A stretch of DNA of 64,000 nucleotides from the NCBI GenBank assembly GCA_029891345.1, contig CM057009.1, positions 212,344,709 to 212,408,708 on the forward strand, written 5' to 3'. Below are positions 32,401-44,383 of this stretch, piece by piece. The DNA is from Dryococelus australis. Lineage: Eukaryota; Arthropoda; Insecta; Phasmatodea; Phasmatidae. Under the pieces are notes generated by a model. That model did no database searches and had not been told where the DNA came from. It was given only the letters and a program-made list of their open reading frames with translations. The first letter of the stretch is position 1, and every line of letters starts with the position of its first letter. The position numbers were made by a program, and so were the translations under genes.

Positions 32401-34700
32401 AAATGAACCAAAATTTCAGTTTTTTCGGTGGCCGCTTGGAAATTTGACCTCTTGGGTCTAATAACAACTGTTTGTTTGCTAAACAAATTATCCAACAACT
32501 CTGGTCACAGCAATTAGGTTGGGATGATCCACCTCCAGATGTCTTTTTGAAGAAAGGGAGTCTCTTTCAGAAAGAGTTGGATGATCTTTCCAAGGTGACA
32601 CTTCCATACTGTATAGTCCCATTAAGAGGTAAAGGTTTGTGTTGCATGGATTTACAGATGCTTCAGAAAGAGGATATGATGATGTAATCTATCTTCGGGT
32701 AAAGGCGACTGATAAGATTATAGTGTCTCTGGTCTGTGCTAAAATCTAAAGTAGCACCTCAAAAGGCTCTCGCTTTACGAAGGCTCGAGCTAAGTGCTAC
32801 TCAGTTAATTGTCAAACTGATGAAAGTTGTCTCTGAAGTCTATACCATTCTGCCAGGGATTGAGCTGTCCCTTCGTCATATTCCATAATGGCTTTGGCTT
32901 GGATTAAATTGCAAGGCAAGGAATGGAAGACCTTTGGATGCAATCGAGTTGGTGAGATACAATCTCTTGTGAAAACCATATGCTTAGAGCATGTTCGATC
33001 AGAGGAAAACCCAGCAGATTGTGTCTGCAGGGGCATGTGGTCATCTCATCTACTCGACCACCCCCTTTGGTGGAAAGGACCTCCCTGGCTATCTCAGTGT
33101 TCCCCTCCCACTAAAAATAGTGAAGCCAGTGAACCTCTAGTAAATCGAGAATATGTAAAATCAGAGACACAGCAACAGGTATATGCAATTACAGTAAAAA
33201 AATGGACTCATATACTTTCACTAAATACACTTCTCTAACTCAGTTACAAAGTATTATCGCATATTGTTTTATATGTGTAAACAATTGTATTTAAAGACAA
33301 CCCAGCCAAGGGCCACTCACCATTGTCGAGCTACAGCAGGCTCTTCTTGCTTTGGTAAAAATTGTGCAGGCAGCAAGCTTCAGCAGGGAAATTGAGAATT
33401 TGCAACCAAGGAAACAACTCACAAACCAGCTGTGCGGCCTAAATCCATCTGTGGGTAGAGGAGGGTTTTTGTAAGTGGGAGGCCACCTACAGCATTCTTC
33501 CCAAAGTTACCAACAAAATTATCCATTGTTACTTCCTGCAAAGCATAATTTCAGTCTATTGCTCATCGATTCTGCACATAAAATGTATTCATGCAGGCCC
33601 TCTTTTCGTACATTCTTTGCTCCGACAGAATTATTCCATACTGGGTGTTCGTCACACCATTAGACACAGACTAAAACAGTGCAATCAATGCTTCCGTCGT
33701 TCGCCACAGCCATGTGCTCCTTCAATATGTGACTTGCCTAACTGCAATGTGTACCAAGCTAGAGATTTCCTGCATGTTAAGGTTGATTATGCTGGTCCAT
33801 TTATGGTTACCATGGGGAGATTGAGAGGTGCAAAATTTTACAAGGCAAATCTCTGCCTTTTTGTGAGCATGAGTACAAAGCACTGCCCTTGGAACTTGTA
33901 ACATCACTGTCCCCAGAGAACTTCCTACCAGCACTCAAGAGAATAACAGGTCGTCGGGTTATCTGCGCTCATGTGTATTCAGATCAAGGCACAAATTGTG
34001 TCGGGGCTAACACAGTGCTGGGAGAGCTGTAGAGTTTTCTAACCTCTATTACATATCAACAACAAATGTTGACAAACATAGTATCTGATGGTATCCAGTA
34101 GCACCTGATCCCTCCAGCAGTACCTCATTTCGGAGGATTGTGTAAGGCGAGAGTGAAATCTGCGAAAAGACACTTATCGCATGCTCTTGGCAGCCAAAAT
34201 TTGACCTACGAAGAATTGAATACCTTGTTTGTTCAGGTTGAGGCAATTCTGAATTCCCGCCCCCTCTGTTCTTTAAGTGGCAATCGTACTGACTTTACCG
34301 CTTTGACGCCTTACCATTTCCTATTAATGGAACTTTTGACAGGAATACCAGAACCTGACTTGACAAACACGCCTCTTTCACGCTTAAACTGTTGGCAACA
34401 AATACATTAATATTACTGAAAATAGTGGAGTCAAGACTAACGGCATACTCTGCAGCAGAGGTCGAAGTGAACAAATCAACAGTCGTCCATCACTGTGAGC
34501 ACCTTCGTTCTGGTTAAGGACTACTAGTTGCCTCCTACTAAGTGGAAGTTGGAATGGGTTACTGAAGTTAACCCAGGACCAAATGGAGTCGTTCGATTCG
34601 CGTCCAGTCGCACAAAACAAGGTGTTCACCAGCGTCCCGCCAGAAAGTTGTGTCCCCTTCCTTCCCTGTAAAGAAAACTTAGTTTTGTTCGGGAGGATGT
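29449..34700 (+). mobile_element. BEL/Pao LTR retrotransposon internal region, decayed
   Basis: Gag: 29623-29976 (117 codons, helical), then TQWQSFYGLFLTLVHNN (about 30020), 30131-30430, and a zinc knuckle region with NCLKAGHTMSDCLSN (about 30615-30665). Protease: RALIDAGSQDSFFTEEYL (about 30925-30975), with D-A-G-S at the active site. Reverse transcriptase: CVTRPCSLSTELRLVFDALA (about 31730-31790), MYRQILLHLNDRKYQKIVWI (about 31914-31975) and VRFGISSSPYQTI. The catalytic box reads V-Y-I-D-Y (about 32130) where a YxDD is expected. RNase H: RRLELSATQL (about 32780) and MALAWIKLQGKEWKTFGCNR (32888). Integrase: LGVRHTIRHRLKQCNQCF (about 33640-33695), VDYAGPFMV (about 33780-33810) and VEAILNSRPL (about 34235). 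Many stops and frameshifts make it inactive. The end reads ARKLCPLP before a purine-rich tract. Confidence 0.92.
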
Positions 34701-34868
34701 TTGTGTTGTAAACAGTGTTTTGTGTTGTAAATAGTACTATGTAACTTCATCACTAAAAGTGTGTGCTGCAATAGTTGGCCAGCTTGACTCAAGCAAAGAT
34801 GGCCAGTGCTTTCGCAAAATGGTGGCCGGTCGTTAGTTTTTCGAGAGAAACTCGAGCAAAATTTGTTT
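34701..34868 (+). repeat. BEL/Pao 3' LTR, truncated
   Basis: It begins TTTGTGTTGTAAACAGTG after the purine-rich GGGAGGATG and follows the 5' LTR to about CTCGAGCAAAATTTG, where similarity stops. About 240 bp of the expected LTR is missing, so the far side of the insertion site cannot be matched to the Harbinger exon. Confidence 0.75.
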
Positions 34869-35780
34869 TTAAATTCTGTAAGGAAATTGCGTCATTTGTT
34901 TTACTTCGGTCGTAAATATGGCTAGAGCATTTTTTTTGCCTTTTCCGTGGCAAATATTATAGTAGCAGTGTTTGTTAGTGCATCAAATGATGTATAATAA
35001 TGGTATAACAATCTCAATGAAACAAGTTCAACATGAAATAAAACATATGCTGTAAAATTTATATAAAGAGCACATGTATTATTATACATGTGCTGTTTAA
35101 GAACTTATTGTATTTAAAACATTCTTCTTCCGTCAGTAGCCAATTTAGCCAAGTTTGCTTAAGACGTTGCATGTAGCCGCAAAATTTCTGGGTTCAAAAG
35201 TCGGTCATGCTTTCACTTTTCTATATGGTGCCGAAACTCTTTAATGTGCGTAGAGCCATACAAATCCGTATTTGAACCAACAAAATCTTAAAATTCTGTT
35301 CCAATCAGAACAACAAATAATTTGGTCTCAGGCACCAAATATTTTATTTTCCTTGTACAAACAATAATTGATCGCACCACACAAGTATTTTTATTCAACA
35401 GAATATTTTTATCAGTGTGGTGACATTCCCCTTCATTTATATTCTAAAATATGTTATATTCCCGTGACATTCGCCTTCCCTGTGTTGGACTTGCTCTTCA
35501 AAGATTCTCCTCCCATCATGTACACATTGGTATGGTTTCTTATGTTTTCGTCTTATGTTGACATTCCCAATTTTTCCGTTACCCTTCACTCTATTGTAAA
35601 AAATTATTGCATATGGACGAATTGAAGGTAATTTTTTTTTATTAAACTTTAGATATTAATTTTTTTTCGCTTTGTTTTCATTTCTATGTTGATTACTTCA
35701 ACAGTTATGATATAATACAGCATAAAATATAATTATTATTTTATAATTTAAAAAAATTTCAAAAGCAAACTTGGGTCCTG
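34869..35780. other. AT-rich non-coding interval
   Basis: No gene recognised. The 85-residue plus-strand ORF at 35368 is hydrophobic and has no motif I know. Confidence 0.3.
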
Positions 35781-35789
35781 TACCATAAG

Positions 35790-36225
35790 AAAAATGTGTG
35801 ACTGCGTGTGGCACACACTGTCCAAAGGTTCCTGGATGACCAACATGTCACAATGCATCATCGGTCTGGGCGTTCATTGCATCCCTCGGGCATTGAAAAT
35901 GTGTGATCCATAGTCCGACGTTAACAGCCCTACCACAGCATACTTGTGGCCAGAATGTACGGACTTTCCTCACGCACCAAGGCGGCATGGACGGAGGTAC
36001 TCCAGAAAGACAACTATTAAATGACTCTTCCTCTCAATGCTGCGAGGTGTAGCTGCGGTTGGTGCTGCCCATAATGCCACGCAGTACTCATATTCCCATG
36101 TATTGTATGACATACCGAGCTGCAAGAGTAATGAGGTCGCCTGTATATGATGAGTATTCTGTCTAATAAATCTGATTGTGATTGCGCATGTCTTTTTTTC
36201 CTGGGGTTGCAATTTTAATGGCCAT
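35790..36225 (+). pseudogene. Tc1-like transposase, C-terminal fragment
   Basis: The plus strand reads VQRFLDDQHVTMHHRSG (about 35815-35865), SGIENVWSIVRR (about 35885-35925, where the third catalytic Glu sits in IEN), RTKAAWTEVLQKDN (about 35975-36015) and SMLRGVAAVGAAHNATQYS (about 36030-36090, another frame). The order matches the last third of a Tc1-like transposase. Nothing of the N-terminal part was found. Confidence 0.65.
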
Positions 36226-38000
36226 CAGCCCATATGTTATACTACTACTGTTAAAATATACATTCAACACTGTGCATGTGAGTAGTTACATTAAATATAG
36301 CCTACCAGTTATAATAGTTTACCTGTGAATGTATAAATAGTTCTGCTTTACGATAATGTTTATATTTACAAAAAAATCTTTCACAGTTTCTCCAATCTAC
36401 TATGTATACATTATAGCACATAAATACTTTTTATCGTAATCGGATTTATTGGTTAATAACACTTTGTTGTTAATAATGCTAACAGAATTCCTTATTTTAT
36501 TATAATTCTGAAAGTCATTATTCATTCAATATTTAGTTCTGTGGATCATGGTAAAGGAATTATATACTGGGCTTTTAACAAAATAAATTTTTCCAGAAGT
36601 AAATATTCCATTATATAATAATAAGTGACCTCTATAAAATTAAATTAAAGAATAAAAACATGTGGTAAGGGAATTAAATAATTACTTAATTTGATGAAAC
36701 TTGTAAGCTTTATGATATTAACTATTTCCCCATACAACTGATGATAAACTCTATAAATTAGGTTTTCAAAAAATGAAATAATTTAAACAACTACTTATTT
36801 TAAACTGTATCAGCTGGCTTGTTTAAAAATGAAATTTTAATTTTAAAAATTTCCAATTAATTAAAAATGATACAAGAATACTTAATGTTGTTATATGTTT
36901 GAGATAAGTTACTATGTAAAAATTAAAATTTTAATAAAATAACCTGGGCACTACAAACAACCAAAATACACTTTTTGACTGGAAGGAAAAATAGAAAAAA
37001 TTATAATCAAGATTTTTTTTTGGTACAATTCTCAAAAATATATAAATATTTTCTTTACGAATGCCATTCCCAATATTATAAATTATTATAAATTAGTTCC
37101 ATTTTTAATATAATATTTTTCTTTTCGGGGCACACAAGAGTGAAAAAAATGTATAACCGACTCTGACAAAAAGGACGTATGTATAATAATTTATATACTT
37201 TATATTGAACTGAAAGGCGAGAAACACATTTTGTATTTATTAACATTATCACGACGAAGAACTATTTAGACTTTCGTACAGAAACACATAAATAATAATC
37301 CCTATTTAACGTAACAACTTGTGAACACAGCCAGATTCGGAGACCTACAAACGAATTTGCTTAGAATAATATTTCCACTTTATTTCGTTCGTTTTCATTC
37401 AGTTTCTTTAAAGTTCCCTTTCTTAAAATGGTTTCCTATACATTTTTTTTGTATTAAGACCCCTGCTCAATTTTCTTACATTTTGCTATAACTTATTTTT
37501 ACTCTACTCCGTGAGTGTTTACTCAGTTATGATATAATTCGTATGTTTTCGTTGTTAGTCGCCTTTTTGTATATTTTAAATTGCCATTGCATAATTTAGC
37601 TTATTTCATTTCTTTCACTAATATATTTTGCTTTACACATCAATTCATTAAAATTCTTAGTTGTGTGAGTGTACCATTTTTCACTTTTATACATGGCCTA
37701 CTACTATTGTCACCAATCGTTAATAATGGGTAACTTTTCCAGGTAGGCAAGCGCTAACAATGCCGGTGTCGTAGAGCTTAACATGCTAAGCTCATTAGTT
37801 GCAAGTACTCCGACTCCAGCCTAGCACTAATAAAATAACAACTATTTTTGATACTAATATTAAAATATACATAAAACTATGTGCGCTCAAGTAGTAACAC
37901 TAAATACAACTAAATGTTAAATGTTCGGATGTAAACCATGGTAAGTGAAAATTCACATGAAATTTATGTATTGAATTTGAACATTGTTAAGTGCAGATAC
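36226..38000. other. AT-rich non-coding interval
   Basis: No ORF over 60 codons and no repeat recognised. A perfect 7-bp hairpin (GAGCTTA ACATGC TAAGCTC) lies at 37774-37793 in a GC-richer patch. Confidence 0.4.
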
Positions 38001-38111
38001 ACAACTATGGTGTATGTAGTCTTAATATTCGCCTACAAATGGCAGAGGAATGAATTGTCGTTTCTATGGTAACTACAGAGTGTTTTATGTAAAGTAGTGT
38101 ATGTGTCACAT

Positions 38112-38279
38112 ATGGCGGCGAAAGGACAACAACTTTGCAGTGTTGTATCTCCAGTTTTGGAGAACAACATGGTGGAGGAAATGAATCTAGTGAGTGAGGT
38201 CGGAGATGATTTGGACAAAGATCCGGAATATGTGCCTGATGCTCCACAAGAAGGAAATGTCTCTCTTGGCGTTTTGGAG
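38112..38279 (+). CDS. Candidate first coding exon with acidic N-terminus
   Basis: ATGGCGGCG begins an open frame of 56 codons that ends exactly before a consensus donor, GAG|GTGAGT. The peptide has a neutral start and then an acidic stretch, EVGDDLDKDPEYVPDAPQEG. The D-x-D-P-E-Y-V-P pattern recalls the acidic N-termini of DUF7869-type genes (compare EDNEYLPD at 21.9 kb), so it could be the first exon of another such gene whose remainder is lost, or of a host gene. No downstream exon was identified. An alternative upstream Met lies in frame at 38097. Confidence 0.45.
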
Positions 38280-39110
38280 GTGAGTAATATTCATATTCTC
38301 ACAATATTCAATCTTTGCTTCTATGTGTCGAGTAGAAGAAGTCACAGTGTGCAGATGCGTCTAGGAAGAACTCAAAGACTGGCGAGAATTGAAGACATCA
38401 CTCCCTGCCGCGCATTGATGAGTGGCATCTGCTCTCTTTGAGCGCTTTCAAAGGCAGCAGTCAAACAGGAACTAGTTAAATCTATAATTACTGTCGGCCA
38501 TGGAAACATTGCCTGATCCCTCCTGGGTGACGGTCAGTGGAAGCCGTGTTGGAAAGGACACATATAGGCTAGCGTAGGAACACACACGCCAAGATTCGTG
38601 CCAGCGTGCAAGCCCAGGTGGCCTTGTGAAGAAGCTAGAGCGAGTGGCAAGCACCAAACAACCCTTTCACATCCAACGCGAAAAAAAAATTGGCCGAAAA
38701 CGACGCCAGATGCAGCCAGTAGGCTGCCAACAACAGCGACCTGGTGATCTCAGCGCCAGAAATTGCCCTCCCATTTCCCGAGGGCAGAGACGAGTTCATG
38801 CTCAACGGAGCACAAAGACTCATTCGAGCAAGGCCGCGGGCGTTCATAAACGCACGTCATCCCGGCCCATCAAGATGCGAGCGGAATCCCTAGCCGTGGC
38901 GCCAGGGCAAAACACTTCCGCCAGGTCAGGGCGCGAGTCTACCTGCTGTAAAGAAGCAGGAAAATCACGACTGTGGATTACGAACCAGGCCCACGAGTCG
39001 TTATTCCTACGAGTGCATTCGGTCGTAACGCAAACAAGAGCGACGCATGACTGCAGGACTGCCAACAATAGCCGCACGCCGAATATTTCCCGCCCTACCA
39101 ATCACAATCT
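38280..39110. other. GC-rich interval, no gene confirmed
   Basis: This stretch is markedly GC-richer than its surroundings and leads into the 21-bp minisatellite. A 170-codon plus-strand frame (38626-39138) is Arg/Ser/Thr/Gln-rich with no motif, and open frames of similar size overlap it on the minus strand. I read this as chance openness in GC-rich DNA rather than a gene. Confidence 0.4.
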
Positions 39111-39115
39111 GCGCC

Positions 39116-39324
39116 GAGTCACGAGTGCATGCGCCTGAGTTACGAGTGCACGCACCCGAGTCACGAGTGCATGCGCACCAGTCATAAGTGCATGCGCCTG
39201 AGTTACGAGTGCATGCGTCCGAGTCACGTATGCATGCGCCCCAGTTATGTGTGTATGCGCCTGAGTTACGAGTGCATAAGCCCGAGTCACGAGTGCATGC
39301 GCCCGAGTCACGAGTGCTTGCGAC
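39116..39324. repeat. 21-bp minisatellite, about ten units, with 63-bp higher-order structure
   Basis: The unit is GAGTCACGAGTGCATGCGCC plus one base, repeated about ten times. Variants repeat every third unit: units 2, 5 and 8 begin GAGTTACGAG, and units 1, 4 and 7 end GCGCCT. Since 21 is a multiple of three, all frames stay open; the minus strand gives ALVTRAH-like heptads. Confidence 0.95.
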
Positions 39325-39705
39325 GAGTTGAGAAACGAGATTTCGAGCCCTGAAACCAGGCAAAAAAGACTCGGAAAACGCACGTAGATAAAAGTTACGT
39401 TCTTAATAGTAAGAATAATGCCTTGGATGCTTCACTCCTGCCAAGTGGTCAAAGTAAGTCTTTAATTTTTGGCTCAAGTTCCAAACTCTGTCAGACATAA
39501 TATTTTACTACAGATTACGGATTACAATGTTTTGTTTAAACGTAACTACACAATTCAACATATTTACAATTATGAAAATAGTTTAGGAAAAAATTCTCTT
39601 GTGACTTCACGTTACAATTTTCAAATATTGAACATACTTCAGAAAGCATAAGACTGTTCAAAAGACCAACAGTGATAAAGCAGAATTAAAATGTGCTAGA
39701 TTTTT
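39325..39705. other. Spacer, nothing recognised
   Basis: AT-rich sequence between the minisatellite and the repeat element. The 60-codon ORF at 39469 has no support. Confidence 0.3.
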
Positions 39706-40659
39706 TTAGCCTACTTTCTGAAGGAAATATAGGTTATGCAATCACCTGGTTGTCTGATGGAATGTATCCCCCCCCCCCCCCCCTTTTTCCCGAAACTTTT
39801 AAACCCGATAATCGAATTTCACCAAACTATGTCCACTTATAGCTAGTATTTAGTCGCGAGATAAGACTTCTGGAGTTTACGATTACACCAAGTTTTTATT
39901 TTCAAAATGGCGGCGATAAAACTGTATCGCACTGTTATAGCTTGGGAATTATTTAATCAATTTGAACCCAATTTGGTACGTTAATGGTGCATGAAATAAT
40001 CAATGAAATTACAAACCGACAATCGTATAGATCCACCATTTTATAAGAAAATTTAAATTGAAAACGTAAAGCTATTCTAGTATATCTCGCGAACCATTTC
40101 ATAGATTAAAACCAAATTTGGTATCCTGGATGTTTTATGATGCAAATCTTTAAATTTAAAATCCAATAATTCTATTAGGTCACCATTTTGGAAGATAGTG
40201 CAAATATAGAAATTTAACTTTTCCAAAATATCTTCGGAATCATTTTACCAATTTAAACCAAATTTGGTACGCTGACAATGCATAACATAAGCATTAAATT
40301 TCCAAAACGATAATCTTATAGGTTCGCCATTTTGTGAGGTAGTCCAAATGGAAAATGTGTATATTTTTTCCATTATATGTCGCTAACCATGTGATAGGTT
40401 AAAACAAAATTGGGTGCACTAACTGTGCATGATGTAAGCATTAAATTTAAAAACCTCTATTGCTATTGCCCGCCTTTGACAAGATAGTTCAACATGAAAA
40501 ATAAAGCTTTTATGTTATATCTCGGTAACTCCACAAAATATTTCTGTCATATTTGGCGTGTAAGTAATACTACAGTATGTATCAAAAAGATTTATCAGAT
40601 TTCACACGGCTATAACTTTAACATGCGTGCTCATAAAAACTTCAGGTAACTTTAAAAAT

Positions 40660-41820
40660 ACATATAAGAATACGAAGTTTTAATATACTTTTTTCGCAAA
40701 TGTTCAATATGCCCTCCACCAGACGCACGACATACGCCTAAACAGTAGTCAAACTAGTTTCATACTCGTGCGAGCATGATATTTCTATGCAGCAACGCAG
40801 TTCGCCCACAGTTGTTAGAAGGAGAGGCCTATGGACGGAGTCCTTCACAAACCCCCACAATAAAAAATCTCATATGCTGAAACGAGGCCACCTTGGAGGT
40901 CAGTGGCGCAATGTGTGATCAATAAGCCCCTTACAGCCGATCAATCGTTCAGCAAGCTCATTGTTGAGAAATTCTCTGGCACTCAGATGCTAGTGCGGTG
41001 GTACTCTGTCCTGTTCAAAAATGAAAATTTCGGAACATTCTCGAAATTATGGAAAAGCCAGATCTCCAACATGTTCAGATATGGCATTCCCAAAAGGTTT
41101 TTCCTTAAAAATGGAAGGACCGGACACCTGCTCTCGGGAAACGGCGCAAAACATATTCAGCTTTGGAGAGTCTCTCTCATGCTCGACTATGGTATCTGTC
41201 CGCTGTGTTACCCATATTCGTATGTTGTGGTGGTGCACTTTCCCACTTAAATGGAACGTAGCTTCATCGCTGAACACCAAACGCAAAATATTTCATGCCC
41301 AGAATGAATTCACAAAACTCAAGACGTCGTTGTATATCGCCATCACGAAGGGCTTGTAGTACTTGAACCATGTATGTTTTGAAAAACAATCGCCACCGCA
41401 AAACACGCCAGACAGCTCTCGGCTTCCACGACGAGTGAAATATGTGAACTCCACACAAGACTCTAGTGGATGTACTCTTAAGTCTTGTTCAGTCACACGG
41501 GGGCGACCTGTGGACTTCCCCTTACATAAACTTTCAGTTTCTTGAAACTGCTCGTATTACTATCGGATGTTCTGCGCAGTAGGATATGCAGCGCAATACT
41601 GTCGACAAAAATCACGCTGCACAGTTATAACTGACCCACGCTTGTTGAAACGGAGAATGCAAAACGCTTTTTGGTGCTGTGTTATGCCATCCCGATGCAT
41701 ACTGAACAAGCGCGCTAGCAGCACCAGCTGTAGCGACACCAGGGCGAAACCTGCCGGTGACCAAGTGAACCGGCGACTTGCAACATGCACCAAGGGAAAA
41801 TTACGTTTCAATGCGTATTT
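40660..41820 (-). pseudogene. DUF4817-type transposase, decayed
   Basis: Read leftwards: the N-terminal HTH region has QKAFCILRFNKRGSVITVQR then FCRQYCAAYPTAQNIR (about 41730-41560). KSTGRPRV-type residues and RRLEFCEFILGM follow (41395-41300). The core has RLVFSDEATFHLSGKVHHHN (about 41285-41225, first catalytic Asp in SDEA), RIWVTQ, VEHERDSPKLNMFCAVSREQ (about 41190-41135) and GPSIFKEK. The C-terminus with the further catalytic residues is scrambled near 40930-40700; VCRVTSG-like residues appear near 40740. It sits inside the repeat element of the same interval. Confidence 0.8.
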
Positions 41821-41865
41821 TACAGTTTGCCGCGAGGCCCTATCTTCATTTATGTAGCCGACCTC

Positions 41866-42040
41866 CCGTGGCGCAGTCGGTTAGTGTGCCACCGATCTGG
41901 GGTGCGGGAGACTCTGAGTGCGAATTCCGGCTAAGGCATGGATGTTAATTTTGGTTAGGTTATGAGTTATTCTATAAGCCGTCACCTGCTAAGATTTCAA
42001 GCATAAAACCGGGGGACGTTAAAGTGCCATTTACAATACA
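41866..42040 (+). repeat. tRNA-derived SINE of a second family
   Basis: The A box TGGCGCAGTCGGTTAGTG and the B-box-like GAGTGCGAATTCCGG are about 35 bp apart, as in a tRNA. The following body contains AACCGGGGGACGTTAAAGTG and ends in AATACAACACAATTC. Its head differs from the SINEs at 9.6, 11.9 and 55.9 kb, so it is a separate family. Confidence 0.75.
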
Positions 42041-42339
42041 ACACAATTCATTCATGTAAAAACTATAGCCTTGTGGAGTCGAATGATTCTTTTAGTTACA
42101 TACTGTCATGTTCATATATACATTTTAAATCGATGACACTTATATTCAAATTGGCTGCAATATATATATTTTAGGTTTAATTTTAATACCTACAATACCG
42201 TTTAACCAGTTTCGACCAAATCTGTCATGCTGAAATATCTTTGACAAGCATCAGATATGCTGAGAGTAGCAATATGCATGTAGAAATAATTTTTTGCCGA
42301 CGTTTTGTAAGATAGTGTGAAGTGATGAAATGCAAATTT

Positions 42340-43080
42340 TATGCAATTTTTTATCTTTGAAATTTAATGGAAATGGTGAGTTCATGTTATTATGATGGTG
42401 TGATTGGACTGTGTCCATTGCCGACCATGAGACTAAATAAAAATCGCGCGCACACACAGAACTAAGGAAGCCAAAAAAACGGAAAAACCTTTTTTCAACA
42501 ACACAGACAGATAATTAGGAAAACTCTTTCCTTGTCGATACAAAAAAATATATAAATAATTTGACAAATTTACATAACCTTTTACATGTTAATATCTGTT
42601 TTATTCATCAGATATGCGTATATGTGGCCAGTTTTATGTATTTTGTATGATAGCGCCAAATGAGTTGGACGAACAACTTATTATTACAAAGCAGGACAAA
42701 CGACAAAAGCAAATCAAAAGACAAGACAATGCCATGACAAAACGAAAAGTGCAAAAATCCATATCAGTGGACACAGCTCTACTGTGATTGTTCTTCTATT
42801 GTCTCACATGAAGAAGGGAACAGATTCCAGTCCCCAAAACATCATTAAGACTATTAATATTTTTTGTGTTAATGACTTTTAACATTTTTATGTTATAATT
42901 TTCTCGTCTGTCAGTGTCCTCTCGGTTGATTTATTAATTCTTTTCTCTGGACGCTTTTGTGGTTCCTGTGTTGCTCGTAGTATTGAATTATTTGGTTTTA
43001 TAATCTGACAAGGAATATTTTTTCCTGACTTGTGTTACATTGTGGTTTTTTTTTCATCTACCACAGGCCCTCTTAGTTAA
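42340..43080. other. Unassigned segment within the ~145-bp-unit element
   Basis: This segment does not match the unit boxes and has no ORF with a motif. It may be a further insertion. A CA-rich patch lies near 42450. Confidence 0.3.
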
Positions 43081-44383
43081 GAGTGCTATATAGTCGAACC
43101 ATGTTATCAATTTCGAGTTAACTTTCATATTCTGGCAGTACATATTACAACAACCAACTGTATCTAGATGGAGCAGCTTCTGTCCGCCATCTTGTACGAT
43201 AGCAGAATTTGAACAAATAACAGTATTATGTCATATCTCAGGAAACAATTGACAGATTCCTACCAAATTTTTCAAACAAATTATAGTGGGACAGATGGTG
43301 TAAACTGGTATATTTTGAGAAAGTCACGCAATTATTTTCAAAATGGGACTTTACAGTCATTTTAAATTAACATACTTTATCGTCGAAACCATTTAATAAT
43401 AAATTCCAAATTACTTTTGTATGTAAGCGGTATAAATTGCAACCATAAAATGCATCTACACGGACAGTATTTTGTCTGCAGTCTTGTAATATATGCCATA
43501 TGAAATAATAAAGCTTTTAAGTATTATATGGGGAAACTATCGACAGATTCCTGCCAAATTTGACATACAGATAGTACTGCAAGAGGCCATGTAAACTGGC
43601 ATATTTTAAGTAGGTCAGGCACTTATTAAAAAGTAGTGGCTATCTAAACAATTTAGGTTAGTATATTTTATTAACGAAAATAAATACAAACTCGCTTTGT
43701 ATGCAATGCAAAGCAAACATAAAATTTTCCTATACAGAGCCGAATTTCTCAGTCATTTTGTAAGATAGCGGCATAATATATAATAAATATTTATATAATA
43801 TCTTAGGAATCAATCTGTCTATTCGTACTTAATTTGGCGATCATGTTGTACTTTGTAGGACATATTAATTTATGTATTTTATACGTGTAACACATACTAA
43901 TTTTCAGAATGGTTCCTATAAAATAATTTCAAGTTAGTATAATATAATGTACGTGATCGATTTTAAGTTAACTTTGAATACTGACGGTATACAGTCATCG
44001 AATTTGCCAATACATAACTTTTTGTCCTCCATTTATGGAGATTCTCACATTAAAGTTATGGAAGTTAGGCCATATGCCATATCTCGAGGACCAATCAACC
44101 CATTCCCACCAAACGTTCTCCCAAATATTTCTACGTTGTGGTATATAAAATGAAATGTTTCAGGAGCGGCAGTCATTTTTTTAATGCTGTTAATAAAAAT
44201 AATTAAGTTTAGTATGATTGTATGAAATAATTAAACAAAATTCGACCAGATTCAGTACACTTACATTATTCATTAAAAGCATCAATTATGCACACAGAGA
44301 TCAAATTATTCGAATCTATTTTCAAATTAGCACCAGTTAAAAAAAGTAACATTATACCACTTTTCTGGAACAATTCAACTAAA

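Noticed and set aside
37774-37793. Perfect 7-bp hairpin as a terminator or regulatory site
   Set aside because: It is a eukaryotic genome, there is no adjacent gene, and short perfect hairpins are expected by chance.
38626-39138. 170-codon plus-strand ORF in GC-rich DNA
   Set aside because: Composition is basic and low-complexity, equally long frames exist on the other strand, and no motif or splice context was found.
39007-39383. Minus-strand ORFs of 93 and 118 codons with heptad repeats, and a plus-strand 74-codon ORF
   Set aside because: All are frames of the 21-bp minisatellite, whose unit is a multiple of three, so every frame stays open. No non-repeat domain is attached.
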